42,899 bases of DNA from UBA4675 sp964601265 (GTDB lineage: Bacteria > Bacillota > Clostridia > Christensenellales > Borkfalkiaceae). Location: positions 1 through 42,899 of the forward strand of contig CAZRMT010000005.1 in assembly GCA_964601265.1 (NCBI GenBank), given 5' to 3'. The position numbers were made by a program, and so were the translations under genes. Below the pieces are notes generated by a model. That model was not told the origin of the DNA. It saw only the letters and a list, made by a program, of their open reading frames with translations, and searched no databases. Positions 1-7,529 of this stretch are shown piece after piece (position 1 is the stretch's first letter; each line of letters opens with the position of its first letter).

Positions 1-55
1 TCCATTCTTGCATTGTTTTTTTCATTTCTTTTGTAAAATTTAAATTATTTTCCAT
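1..55 (-). CDS. Partial CDS, possible immunity partner of the toxin-like gene
   Basis: Only the first 18 codons are inside the window; they read MENNLNFTKEMKKTMQEW and the frame is still open at base 1. The ATG (55-53) overlaps the stop of the preceding gene as TAATG, so the two are almost certainly translationally coupled. That arrangement is typical of a toxin followed by its immunity gene, but the visible residues identify no family. The function is an inference from position only. Confidence 0.5.
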   Translation of the reverse strand, partial: MENNLNFTKEMKKTMQEW

Positions 56-423
56 TATTTTTTCTCCTTTTTTTCAAAATGGATTTTTTGATTTTTTATT
101 TTTCCTTTCATATCCCCTAAATTAACAGCGGGGCTGTTTGGCGTTAGTGTTTTTTTACGATAAATTACCTTCCCGCCGTCTCTCATTGTTTTTTGTTCTC
201 CATGACCATTCGGCAGTGCTTGTTTTTTTCCTCCTTTACTAATCTTGGAATAAAAACGTTCTGCTTCCTTTTCATGGTTGTCTGAATAAATCACACGTGA
301 TTTTCCGTGTCCCTTTTCTCCAAAATACCCATATTCACTTAATGGATACTTCTTTTTCATTTTTTGAGCGTTATGCTCAACTGTGCCCTTTTTTGTTTTT
401 TCTTTCTTGTGGAATAATTTCAT
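55..423 (-). CDS. Small basic protein resembling a polymorphic-toxin C-terminal domain
   Basis: This encodes 122 residues. I chose the ATG at 423 over an in-frame ATG at 450 because AGGAGG lies 6-7 nt upstream of it. The first 30 residues are lysine-rich (MKLFHKKEKTKKG). The middle has an SEYGYFGEKGHGKSRVIYSD stretch, an EAERFYSKISKGG segment, and then GGKVIYRKKTLTPNSPAVNL. The pattern of a phenylalanine-tyrosine helix plus GG, a DG-x-I-x-YR strand and SPAV is one I associate with C-terminal toxin domains of secreted polymorphic toxins in Firmicutes; this match is from memory. There is no signal peptide or LXG-type export domain, so it could be an orphan cassette or something unrelated. The next gene overlaps its stop. 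Confidence 0.5.
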   Translation of the reverse strand: MKLFHKKEKTKKGTVEHNAQKMKKKYPLSEYGYFGEKGHGKSRVIYSDNHEKEAERFYSKISKGGKKQALPNGHGEQKTMRDGGKVIYRKKTLTPNSPAVNLGDMKGKIKNQKIHFEKKEKK

Positions 424-470
424 TATAATCCTCCTAGATAAAAATTTCAAGCTTTTCAGCTTACAAGATA

Positions 471-499
471 ATTATACAGCCTTTTTTTAAAACTGAAAA
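471..499 (-). promoter_or_regulatory. Promoter for the toxin-like gene
   Basis: On the minus strand a TATAAT (471-476) is preceded at exactly 17 bp by TTTTCA (494-499). Transcription would start near 464, about 40 nt before the ATG at 423. The -10 is perfect and the -35 is weak. Confidence 0.55.
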
Positions 500-577
500 T
501 AGTAAATTTTTTTGGAGAAAAATACCACAAAAAACATAAAAAAATATAAATTTATAGGAGAAAAATTAAAAAAAATA

Positions 578-605
578 TTGATTTTTTTACCACAAGTTGT
601 ATAAT
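578..605 (+). promoter_or_regulatory. Promoter that would give a leaderless transcript
   Basis: TTGATT (578-583), a 16-bp spacer and TATAAT (600-605). The expected start point (611-612) coincides with the in-frame ATG at 612, so the mRNA would have essentially no 5' leader. No Shine-Dalgarno site precedes that ATG. Confidence 0.55.
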
Positions 606-611
606 AAAAGT

Positions 612-1379
612 ATGAGTGATTTAGGAATGGATTTTTTAGATTCAAAAAAAATATCGGTGCCGATTACCATTTATCAAACGTTGGTGAACGACGCATTTTA
701 TTTTGGTTATACAAAAAACGGCTGTGCTAATTTAAACGGATTACTTAATTATTTAATTCCGGTTTTATCAAAATATCGTGAAGATATGCACGAAGATTTT
801 TTAAAAGAATTAAAAGGGAATAAAAAACAAACGCAGATTGTTGAAAAGTGTATATATAAAGTTTACTTTAATAAATATGATTTTTGCGATGACGGAACGT
901 ATAATATTTCTTTTCGAATAAACAAAGATAATTCTGCTTTTTTTACATACGTTTACGACGTTCTTTTAAATAGATTCGATATGGATTTTACGGAATATAT
1001 AAGGAGTTTATTGCTGGAGTATTGCACGAAAAGACTTTCTCAACGAGAATACTTATATTTTTATTTGTGGATGGATATGTTGAATAAGGCAATACAACGT
1101 TCTTATCTTTGTTCTTTTTACGTTAAAGAGACAAAATTATCTTTTGTTCCCATATCAATGGAAATATCGAGAAGTTCAAAAAATTTTATAGTCGGAATGA
1201 GTGAGGATAAAAATTATATGTACGTTGTCGAACTTTCTAAGTTAAGAAATATGACGGTAAACGAAGATATACGGGCTGAGTTTTCTAAGGAAGATTGTGA
1301 TAATGCTTATTTATTCTTTGATGAATGTGTAAATCAAAATGAAAATCAATTGAACGGAGAATGGCAATGTTTGGATTAA
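612..1379 (+). CDS. Hypothetical protein with a WYL-like C-terminal region
   Basis: This encodes 255 residues from the ATG at 612. An upstream TTG at 597 is in frame but lies inside the promoter -10 region, so I reject it; ATG 627 is a second alternative. The N-terminus (KISVPITIYQTLVNDAFYFG, followed by NLNGLLNYLI) has the look of the short DNA-binding segment that precedes WYL domains in some clostridial regulators. The C-terminal strand-rich part (LSFVPISMEIS, NFIVGMS, YMYVVELSKLRNMTV) follows the usual WYL pattern of a proline-led strand and an R-L-x-x-I/L-x-N-ending strand. The R and WYL residues themselves are not clearly preserved, so the assignment is tentative. It is divergent from the toxin-like gene and overlaps a small basic gene at its 3' end. 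Confidence 0.55.
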   Translation: MSDLGMDFLDSKKISVPITIYQTLVNDAFYFGYTKNGCANLNGLLNYLIPVLSKYREDMHEDFLKELKGNKKQTQIVEKCIYKVYFNKYDFCDDGTYNISFRINKDNSAFFTYVYDVLLNRFDMDFTEYIRSLLLEYCTKRLSQREYLYFYLWMDMLNKAIQRSYLCSFYVKETKLSFVPISMEISRSSKNFIVGMSEDKNYMYVVELSKLRNMTVNEDIRAEFSKEDCDNAYLFFDECVNQNENQLNGEWQCLD

Positions 1380-1510
1380 ATAAATTTAAAAAAGCTAAAA
1401 CTAAAAATTTTAAGAGCGATAAAGAACGCAAGCAATATTTTGCAATAAAGTCTTATTATATAAAGAAAAACGAAGCCTCTAATAGCGTAACAAAGAAGAA
1501 AAAAGACTAA
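1367..1510 (+). CDS. Small lysine-rich protein, 47 aa
   Basis: The frame starts MFGLNKFKKAKTKNF and ends in TKKKKD. It overlaps the last 13 nt of the WYL-like gene. GGAG at 1356-1359 stands 7 nt before this ATG, which favours it over the ATG at 1361. About one residue in three is lysine, with an aromatic core (QYFAIKSYYIKK). The lysine-rich opening is reminiscent of the start of the divergent toxin-like protein (MKLFHKKEKTKKG), although this may only be composition. No family is recognised. The overlap and Shine-Dalgarno site make it a credible gene, and a strong terminator follows. Confidence 0.5.
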   Translation: MFGLNKFKKAKTKNFKSDKERKQYFAIKSYYIKKNEASNSVTKKKKD

Positions 1511-1527
1511 TTTAGACTATTATTAAT

Positions 1528-1560
1528 TTACCCCGACGGCTGTTAAGTCTGTCGGGGTAA
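1528..1560. terminator. Bidirectional intrinsic terminator
   Basis: A 10-bp inverted repeat (ttaccccgac at 1528-1537 and gtcggggtaa at 1551-1560) lies between two convergent gene sets, 5 nt from the end of the glycosyltransferase gene. The flanks are AT-rich, but neither side has a long uninterrupted T-run. Confidence 0.7.
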
Positions 1561-1565
1561 AATAG

Positions 1566-2855
1566 TTATTTTAATTCGTTCAAATCTACCACTTTGTCGT
1601 GGGGGATAGGTTTCCACTCTACTTTTTTAAATAGCGCTACGTACGTGGCGTAACGACCGATAAGGTCGAAAATAGGGAAAGCACAAATATGATTAAGTCT
1701 TGACCAGAAACCTTTTGGTTTTACTATTCTGTCTTTATATTTTATAAAGACAAGTATTTCCATTCCGACTTTTTTTAGGAATAGTTTTAATATTTTCCAA
1801 CCTATTCCTATAAGTAAAGCCTTCCACCAACCGATTAGCGAAACGGTACAAATGGCTATAATAAGTTTACAAATATCGGTTACGCATTTTCTCCAAGCGC
1901 TTTCAATTGTGTCGGGAAAGTTTATGAAAAAACAATCGTAAGTTGTTAAAAAATTTCTGTTTTTTCTAAAAAGATTTCTTAAGAGTTTGGGACAGTTTTC
2001 CACGCTTGATTGTAAAAGACCTTTTGCCCAACGTACTCTTTGTCGCAATGCGTATTTAAGTTTTTCGGGTTGTTCGTCGTAAAACACGGCGTCGTCGCAA
2101 TAGGTTACCCGAGAGCCTTGTACTACTATATCGGAAGCGAAAGCTCTGTCTTCGGTTAAAGAGGTATAATTCCAACCGTTTTTAACAAATTTATTTGGAA
2201 ACAAATATCCTGTTCCTTGTAACCTGCAACTTCCTTTCAGTAGCGATTTTCCTCGATTTTCTCTTAAACAGGTTCTCATCCAGTGCATGGCATATCCAAA
2301 AGAAATCCAGTTGCCGTTAACGTTTTTAGACGAACGAAAAGAGCAAACCGCTTCGTTTTCGTCAACGAACGCCTCGTTCATTTTTTCGACGTAATTTTTG
2401 CTTAATATATTGTCTGCGTCGAATATAAAATATCCGTCGAAAGCTTCTACGTCGCCGTAATCTTCTTTTATAAATTCAAACAATTTTTTTAATGCGAAGC
2501 CCTTAGTTCTTTCTGCAGGGTTATTGTATTCGTAAACTTTAATATGTAAATCTTCGCCGTCGAAATTTTTCGCCCGTAAAGCCGTTTGGTCAGAGCAATT
2601 ATGCGCCATTATAAACACGGTAATTTTATCCAGCGGGTAGGATTGTCTTTTTATACTTTCAAGTAAATTCGTTATAACTGTTTCTTCGTTGCGGGCGGAA
2701 ACGCAAATGCCGTATTTTCTTTTGTCTTCGGTAGGGGGGAATTTTTTTGTTTTAAAAAAGCCTACGACTAAATATATATATTTATAAATTTCGAGTATGG
2801 TCCATACGGTTCCTATAACGGAAAGTATTGTTATTATTAAGTTTAATTTACTCAT
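1566..2855 (-). CDS. Membrane family 2 glycosyltransferase (processive type)
   Basis: The 429-residue protein begins with a hydrophobic segment (about 5-33), followed by a cytoplasmic GT2 domain: ARNEE at 54-58, the metal-binding DAD at 146-148, TED at 234-236 and RQRVRW at 271-276. This D, DxD, D, QxxRW set is characteristic of processive GT2 enzymes such as hyaluronan, chitin and cellulose synthases and their bacterial relatives. Further hydrophobic segments around 329-362 and 390-410 complete the membrane part. It probably transfers sugars from a nucleotide donor to an envelope or extracellular glycan; donor and product cannot be read from the sequence. Its ATG overlaps the stop of the preceding small gene (ATGA), so it belongs to the ung-led minus-strand operon. 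Confidence 0.85.
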   Translation of the reverse strand: MSKLNLIITILSVIGTVWTILEIYKYIYLVVGFFKTKKFPPTEDKRKYGICVSARNEETVITNLLESIKRQSYPLDKITVFIMAHNCSDQTALRAKNFDGEDLHIKVYEYNNPAERTKGFALKKLFEFIKEDYGDVEAFDGYFIFDADNILSKNYVEKMNEAFVDENEAVCSFRSSKNVNGNWISFGYAMHWMRTCLRENRGKSLLKGSCRLQGTGYLFPNKFVKNGWNYTSLTEDRAFASDIVVQGSRVTYCDDAVFYDEQPEKLKYALRQRVRWAKGLLQSSVENCPKLLRNLFRKNRNFLTTYDCFFINFPDTIESAWRKCVTDICKLIIAICTVSLIGWWKALLIGIGWKILKLFLKKVGMEILVFIKYKDRIVKPKGFWSRLNHICAFPIFDLIGRYATYVALFKKVEWKPIPHDKVVDLNELK

Positions 2856-3007
2856 TTTTTTTCTTCTTCTGTTATTTTTATCTTCTTCGTTAGCGTTTCT
2901 ATTTCAAAATCGTAAAGTTCTTTACTTATAACTCCGTTTTTCAAAAAAATTTTAAGCGTTTCTTTTTGTTTTTCAAGAAGAAATTTATTATCTAGTTTTT
3001 CTTCCAT
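2852..3007 (-). CDS. Small charged protein, 51 aa (SHOCT-like pattern)
   Basis: The ORF starts MEEKLDNKFLLEKQ and ends TEEEKK. It begins 1 nt after the stop of the dehydrogenase gene and its TGA overlaps the ATG of the glycosyltransferase (ATGA), so it is embedded in the operon on both sides. The stretch FLKNGVISKELYDFEIETL, with a hydrophobic position, G, I/S, E-x-Y/F and a final L, resembles the short helical SHOCT motif (G-x-I-T-x-E-E-Y). I infer a small helical accessory protein. No function can be assigned. Confidence 0.6.
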   Translation of the reverse strand: MEEKLDNKFLLEKQKETLKIFLKNGVISKELYDFEIETLTKKIKITEEEKK

Positions 3008-3008
3008 A

Positions 3009-4040
3009 TCAAAAACATTTTCCTTTTCTGTTCTTACAGCACGTTTCTATTTCTCCGCAACGGTAGCAAAGCTCGTTTTTAGAGGCGCCTATTTCAAAAA
3101 ATTCGCAAATATTGTCCACGGTTGTTTTTGCTATATTGTTCAATGCTTCCTGCGTTAAAAAGGCTTGGTGAGAAGTGATTATCACGTTGGGCATAGAAAT
3201 GAGCCTTGCAAGAACGTCGTCGTTCACTATATGCCCCGAAAAATCCTCGAAGAAAATATCCGATTCTTCTTCGTAAACGTCAAGGCAAGCGCAACCTATT
3301 ATTCTTTGTTTTATTCCTTCTACCAAACTTTCGGCGTCGATAAGCGCCCCGCGTGAAGTGTTAATGACGGCAACGCCTTTTTTAAGTTTTTTTATGGTGT
3401 CACGGTTTATTAAATGTTTGGTTTCTTCGGTTAACGGACAGTGCAGAGATATTACGTCGCTTTTTGCAAAAATTTCGTCCAACCCGACGTAATTTAGTCC
3501 CAAAGCGGTATCGGGAAATTTGTCGTAGGCAAGTATTTCCATTCCAAAACCCTTGCATATATCGATAAACGCCTTTCCTATTCTTCCCGTTCCTATAACT
3601 CCTACCGTTTTTCCGTGTAGGTCGAATCCGGTTAAACCGTTTAATGAAAAGTTGAAATCTTTAGTCCTATTGTACGCTTTATGAATTCTCCTCACGTTGG
3701 TTAAAAGCATAGCCATTGCGTGTTCCGCCACCGCATAAGGGGAATAAGCGGGAACTCTTACCACGTGAATTTTTTTGTAGGCGTATTTAACGTCTACGTT
3801 ATTAAATCCCGCACAACGTAAAGCTACGAGTTTAACTCCGTACGAGTAGAGTTTGTCAATGACGTCGCTATCGACCGTGTCGTTTACGAAAACGCAAACG
3901 CCGTCGTACCCTTCGGCGAGTTGAGCGGTGTCTAAAGTGAGTTTTGTTTCAAAAAATTTAAAGGTTATATTTTTTTCGGTTCCGTATTTTTCAAAAGAGG
4001 GTTTATCGTAAGCTTTTGCGTCGAAAAATGCAAATTTCAT
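3009..4040 (-). CDS. ldhA: D-lactate dehydrogenase-like 2-hydroxyacid dehydrogenase with Cys-rich tail
   Basis: The protein has 343 residues. The ATG at 4040 has AGGAG 6-7 nt upstream; an in-frame ATG at 4064 lies inside ung and lacks a site. The fold is the D-isomer 2-hydroxyacid dehydrogenase: N-terminal FFDAKAYD, an NAD-binding GTGRIG at 150-155, and the catalytic trio Arg230 (TSRGALID), a Glu near 259 (LDVYEEES) and His291 (SHQAF). The start and the SHQAFLT motif resemble fermentative LdhA, which reduces pyruvate to D-lactate and regenerates NAD. Other D-2-hydroxyacids remain possible. After the usual end of the fold there is an extra C-terminal tail with five cysteines in 18 residues (Cys325 to Cys342, CYRC, CC and KC), which is not typical of the family. 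Confidence 0.85.
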   Translation of the reverse strand: MKFAFFDAKAYDKPSFEKYGTEKNITFKFFETKLTLDTAQLAEGYDGVCVFVNDTVDSDVIDKLYSYGVKLVALRCAGFNNVDVKYAYKKIHVVRVPAYSPYAVAEHAMAMLLTNVRRIHKAYNRTKDFNFSLNGLTGFDLHGKTVGVIGTGRIGKAFIDICKGFGMEILAYDKFPDTALGLNYVGLDEIFAKSDVISLHCPLTEETKHLINRDTIKKLKKGVAVINTSRGALIDAESLVEGIKQRIIGCACLDVYEEESDIFFEDFSGHIVNDDVLARLISMPNVIITSHQAFLTQEALNNIAKTTVDNICEFFEIGASKNELCYRCGEIETCCKNRKGKCF

Positions 4041-4054
4041 ATAATCTCCTAAAA

Positions 4055-4717
4055 CTAGAACCAACGAATAGGCTCTAAATCGTTTTCCATTAAAAAATTA
4101 TTGGCTTTTGTAAAGTGGTCGCACCCGAAAAATCCGTTATAAGCGGAAAGGGGGCTGGGGTGAGCGCATTCTAAAATCAAGTGTTTGCTTTTATTTATTA
4201 AGTTTTTCTTACTCCTTGCGTTTGCTCCCCATAAAAGAAACACGATAGGGGAAGAGTGATTGTTAAGCGTTTTTATTACCTCGTCGGTAAATTGCGTCCA
4301 ACCGCAATCCTTATGAGAATTAGGTTGATTTTCCCTTACCGTTAACACGGTGTTGAGAAGAAGTACGCCTTGTTTTGCCCAATCTGTTAAATTGCCTTTA
4401 CAAGGGATTTCCATTCCGTATTCGTTTGAAAGTTCTTTATAAATATTGACTAGACTAGGAGGAGGCGTAACGCCCTCTTTAACGGAAAAACAAAGTCCGT
4501 GCGCTTGCCCCTTGTTGTGGTAGGGGTCTTGTCCTAAAATCACTACTTTAACTTTTGAGTAAGGCGTTAATCTAAAACAATTAAACAAATCTTCCATTGG
4601 CGGATAAACAGTTTGAGTAAAATATTCTTTTTTTAAAAACTCTCTTATTTTTCCGTACAGTTCGCTATGAAAAAGTTTGTGTAAAACGTCGTTCCAGTCG
4701 TTTTGAAGTACAACCAT
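4055..4717 (-). CDS. ung: Uracil-DNA glycosylase
   Basis: This is a family 1 uracil-DNA glycosylase of 220 residues, the usual length. It removes uracil from DNA at the first step of base-excision repair. The water-activating motif GQDPYH is at 62-67 (Asp64), the uracil-recognition strand LLLNTVLTV at 119-127, and the minor-groove loop HPSPLS at 186-191 (His186). It is the first gene of a four-gene minus-strand operon, 14 nt upstream of the dehydrogenase start, and follows a near-consensus promoter. Nothing is missing. Confidence 0.97.
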   Translation of the reverse strand: MVVLQNDWNDVLHKLFHSELYGKIREFLKKEYFTQTVYPPMEDLFNCFRLTPYSKVKVVILGQDPYHNKGQAHGLCFSVKEGVTPPPSLVNIYKELSNEYGMEIPCKGNLTDWAKQGVLLLNTVLTVRENQPNSHKDCGWTQFTDEVIKTLNNHSSPIVFLLWGANARSKKNLINKSKHLILECAHPSPLSAYNGFFGCDHFTKANNFLMENDLEPIRWF

Positions 4718-4751
4718 ATTATCACCGTTTAGTTTTATTTGTATTACTTTT

Positions 4752-4780
4752 AGTATATCCTAATATTATAGGTTTGTCAA
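4752..4780 (-). promoter_or_regulatory. Near-consensus promoter for ung operon
   Basis: On the minus strand TTGACA (4775-4780) and TATACT (4752-4757) are separated by exactly 17 bp. Transcription would begin near 4745, about 28 nt before the ung ATG. Confidence 0.85.
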
Positions 4781-4879
4781 TTTTTAAGCGAAAATATGCT
4801 TTTTAACGGCAAGTTTTTTAACTTAATAAGGATTTTGACAAAAAAATTCAATAAAATAGAAACGGAATTCGTTTTATGC

Positions 4880-4907
4880 TTGCAAAAATCTCCAAATAAT
4901 GTAAAAT
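4880..4907 (+). promoter_or_regulatory. Promoter for yifB-dprA-topA operon
   Basis: TTGCAA (4880-4885), a 16-bp spacer and TAAAAT (4902-4907), with the start point near 4914. A strong GGGGGTGA Shine-Dalgarno site follows just before the yifB ATG. It is divergent from the ung promoter. Confidence 0.6.
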
Positions 4908-4924
4908 ATATATGGGGGTGAATT

Positions 4925-6454
4925 ATGTTATCCAAAGGAATAAGCTATGCGCTTAGCGGTCTTACTGGCGTAATGGTCGAAGTAGAAGTCGACATACATA
5001 AAGGGTTGCCGAAATTCGAAATAGTAGGTTTACCCGATACGGCGGTTAAAGAATCGAAGGAAAGAGTTCGTTCTGCGATAAAAAACAGCGGGTTTGTTTT
5101 TCCGAATAAAGCCATTACCGTAAACTTGGCGCCTGCCGATTTAAAAAAGGAGGGAGCTTATTTCGATTTATCTATTGCCCTTTCTATAATAAAAGCCGAA
5201 AACGAAGGTTTTAGCGATAAAGAGTACGTTGTTTTAGGCGAGCTAGGGCTAGACGGAAAGGTGAGGGGTGTAAACGGACTTATGCCTATGCTCATTTCTG
5301 CAAAATTACAAGGATACGAATACTTTATAATCCCCAAAGAAAACGAAAAAGAGGCGTCTTTTATAGACGGAATAAACGTTATCGCTATAGAGTCGCTTTC
5401 CGAGGCGATAGCCTATTTAAAGGGCGAAAAGGAAATAGAGTTCATTCCCGTGGGCGATATGCTGGCAGAAACCGATAAAACGGAATATGCTTGCGATTTA
5501 TGCTACGTTAAAGGTCAGTACGTTGCAAAGCGAGCTTTGGAAATAGCGGTAAGCGGAGGACACAATATTTTAATGGTCGGCTCCCCCGGTTCCGGAAAGA
5601 CGATGCTTGCAAAATGTATTCCTTCTATTATGCCCGAAATGACGAAAGAAGAAATTTTGGAAACAACCGAAATTCATTCGGTTGCGGGAAAACTTGTTAA
5701 GGAAAAGGGAATAGTGTCCGCAAGACCTTTTATGACTCCTCACCATACGGCTTCCGTTCCGTCGCTTATAGGCGGAGGGCAGGACGCTAAACCGGGAATA
5801 ATAAGCCTTGCGCATAACGGGGTATTGTATCTGGACGAAATGCCAGAATATCCTCGTAGCGTGTTAGAGTCGTTAAGGCAACCTTTGGAAGATAGGGTAA
5901 TTGCAGTGGCTCGTTCTAAACATTATTGCATTTATCCCGCGTCTTTTATCCTTTGCGGAAGTATGAATCCCTGTCCTTGCGGAAATTACGGAGCAAAAAA
6001 CGTACAGTGTAATTGTACGGCTTCTCAAATAGTAAAATACCGTGCGAGAATATCCGCTCCGCTACTCGACAGAATAGATTTACAAATAGAGGTAGAAGGA
6101 GTAAAATACGAAGATTTATCTTCTAATACGGTAGAAGAAAGTTCGGCGGAAGTAAGAAAGAGGGTAAATAGGACGAGAGAAATTCAGTTAAGGCGTTTCG
6201 AGGGCGAAAAAATTAAAACCAACGCCGAAATGAGTGAAAAACATATAAGAAAGTATTGCGTTTTATCGCCCGAGTGCGAGGCCGTTTTGAAAAACGCATA
6301 CGAAAAATTTAATCTTACGGCGAGGGCGAGAAACAGAATTTTAAAGGTTTCGAGGACTATCGCCGATATGGAACAAAGTGAAAAAATAGAAGTTAAGCAC
6401 ATTATCGAGGCTTGCGGTTATAGAAGCAGACAAACAAATGAAAACTTGTACTGA
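4925..6454 (+). CDS. yifB: YifB/ComM family AAA+ Mg-chelatase-like ATPase
   Basis: This 509-residue protein is full length for the YifB/ComM family. An N-terminal Lon-like fold (about 1-170, with LPDTAVKESKERV) precedes the Mg-chelatase AAA+ domain: Walker A GSPGSGKT at 219-226, Walker B LYLDEMPEY near 301-309 and a cysteine cluster in MNPCPCGNYG near 346-355. The C-terminal Mg_chelatase_C region carries RARNRILKVSRTIAD. In naturally transformable bacteria ComM is a hexameric helicase that promotes branch migration of the incoming strand; this fits its position directly before dprA, although in Firmicutes its role is less well tested. The gene overlaps dprA by 17 nt. It is the first gene of a long plus-strand operon. 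Confidence 0.93.
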   Translation: MLSKGISYALSGLTGVMVEVEVDIHKGLPKFEIVGLPDTAVKESKERVRSAIKNSGFVFPNKAITVNLAPADLKKEGAYFDLSIALSIIKAENEGFSDKEYVVLGELGLDGKVRGVNGLMPMLISAKLQGYEYFIIPKENEKEASFIDGINVIAIESLSEAIAYLKGEKEIEFIPVGDMLAETDKTEYACDLCYVKGQYVAKRALEIAVSGGHNILMVGSPGSGKTMLAKCIPSIMPEMTKEEILETTEIHSVAGKLVKEKGIVSARPFMTPHHTASVPSLIGGGQDAKPGIISLAHNGVLYLDEMPEYPRSVLESLRQPLEDRVIAVARSKHYCIYPASFILCGSMNPCPCGNYGAKNVQCNCTASQIVKYRARISAPLLDRIDLQIEVEGVKYEDLSSNTVEESSAEVRKRVNRTREIQLRRFEGEKIKTNAEMSEKHIRKYCVLSPECEAVLKNAYEKFNLTARARNRILKVSRTIADMEQSEKIEVKHIIEACGYRSRQTNENLY

Positions 6455-7511
6455 AAAAGATAAAAAAGCGTTAATAATATTAGACAGTTTAAACTTTTTA
6501 AGTTATAATCAAAAAAGAGAGATTTTGTCAAAGTATGATTTTTTCGGCGAAGCGTTTACAAACAAGGAGCCTTGTTTTAAACTTTTAGAAGCGTGGGGAA
6601 AGTCGGATAAAAAAGGCGCTTTAGACTACGCCCTTCACGAAGAATATTTTACGTTTTTAGCTAAATCTTACGGAAAGGTCGACTATGTTACCTACCTTGA
6701 CGAGGAGTATCCCGAGAGACTTGCTTGTGAAGACGACTACCCGTTGGTTTTATATTGTTCGGGTAACTTGCAACTTTTAAAGAGTTTTGAAACGTTAGGC
6801 GTGGCGGGGTCGAGAAAAACTTTAAAGGTTTCGCTTGCGTTATGCGAAGCTGTCGTTAAGGAATGCGGAGAAAAAGTTACGTTCGTTTGCGGAAACAGCG
6901 AAGGCGTAGAAACTTTGGTTTTAAATTTGTCGAGCGGAAACGTTATATGCGTGCTTGCAAGCGGTTTTAAAAGAATTTATCCCGAACATAGTCGTGAAAG
7001 CGTGTTAAAAACTGCCCGTAACGGCTTGGTTATAAGCGAGTATCCGCCGTTTGAAAACGCCAAACAATACTATTTTGCTCGTAGAAATCGACTTATAGCG
7101 TTACTTTCGGACACGTTGTTCGTGGTAAGCGGTTCGTTAAAGAGCGGAGTAAGGTCAACCGTCGACGGCGCGTTAGACTACGGAAAAGACGTTTACGCTA
7201 TTCCGTACAATATAGACGAAGAGAGCGGAATGCTTTGCAACGAACTTATAAAAAACGGAGCGTATTGCGTAACGGGGATAGACGATTTTCTAACGAAGTA
7301 CTCAATAAAAAAAATAAAAACCGAAAAAAACTTTACACCGTTGCAACAAAAGGTGTATGATATAATTTCCGAAGGAATAAAAAACACGGATAAAATAATA
7401 GAAGCTTCGGGGCTTAAAAGCGAAGAAGTGCTAACCGTTTTGGTTATGTTAGAACTTGACGGCGTTTTAATAAAGACCGGAGCCGACGAATATTCGATTA
7501 CTCGTTTTTAA
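6438..7511 (+). CDS. dprA: DprA/Smf-family DNA processing protein, divergent
   Basis: DprA loads RecA on incoming single-stranded DNA during transformation. The 357-residue protein keeps the architecture: an N-terminal helical part, a Rossmann-like core with GVAGSRKT, a VLASGFKRIYPEHSRE segment, SEYPP, a RRNRLIALLSD segment, and a C-terminal winged-helix-like DprA_C (TPLQQKVYDII to the end). It is unusually divergent in two signature places. The S/G-x-ARGID motif reads CGNSEGVETL, and the AVPG motif reads AIPYNI. The start lies inside yifB and lacks a good Shine-Dalgarno site, so coupling is likely. It sits 18 nt before topA, as in other Firmicutes. Confidence 0.9.
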   Translation: MKTCTEKDKKALIILDSLNFLSYNQKREILSKYDFFGEAFTNKEPCFKLLEAWGKSDKKGALDYALHEEYFTFLAKSYGKVDYVTYLDEEYPERLACEDDYPLVLYCSGNLQLLKSFETLGVAGSRKTLKVSLALCEAVVKECGEKVTFVCGNSEGVETLVLNLSSGNVICVLASGFKRIYPEHSRESVLKTARNGLVISEYPPFENAKQYYFARRNRLIALLSDTLFVVSGSLKSGVRSTVDGALDYGKDVYAIPYNIDEESGMLCNELIKNGAYCVTGIDDFLTKYSIKKIKTEKNFTPLQQKVYDIISEGIKNTDKIIEASGLKSEEVLTVLVMLELDGVLIKTGADEYSITRF

Positions 7512-7529
7512 ACGGAATAAGGAGATAAG

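Noticed and set aside
597..611. TTG start codon at 597 for the WYL-like protein
   Set aside because: It overlaps the promoter -10 (600-605), so it would be upstream of the transcription start.
4041..4064. ATG at 4064 as start of the dehydrogenase
   Set aside because: AGGAG is placed for the ATG at 4040, and the extra residues do not match the family.
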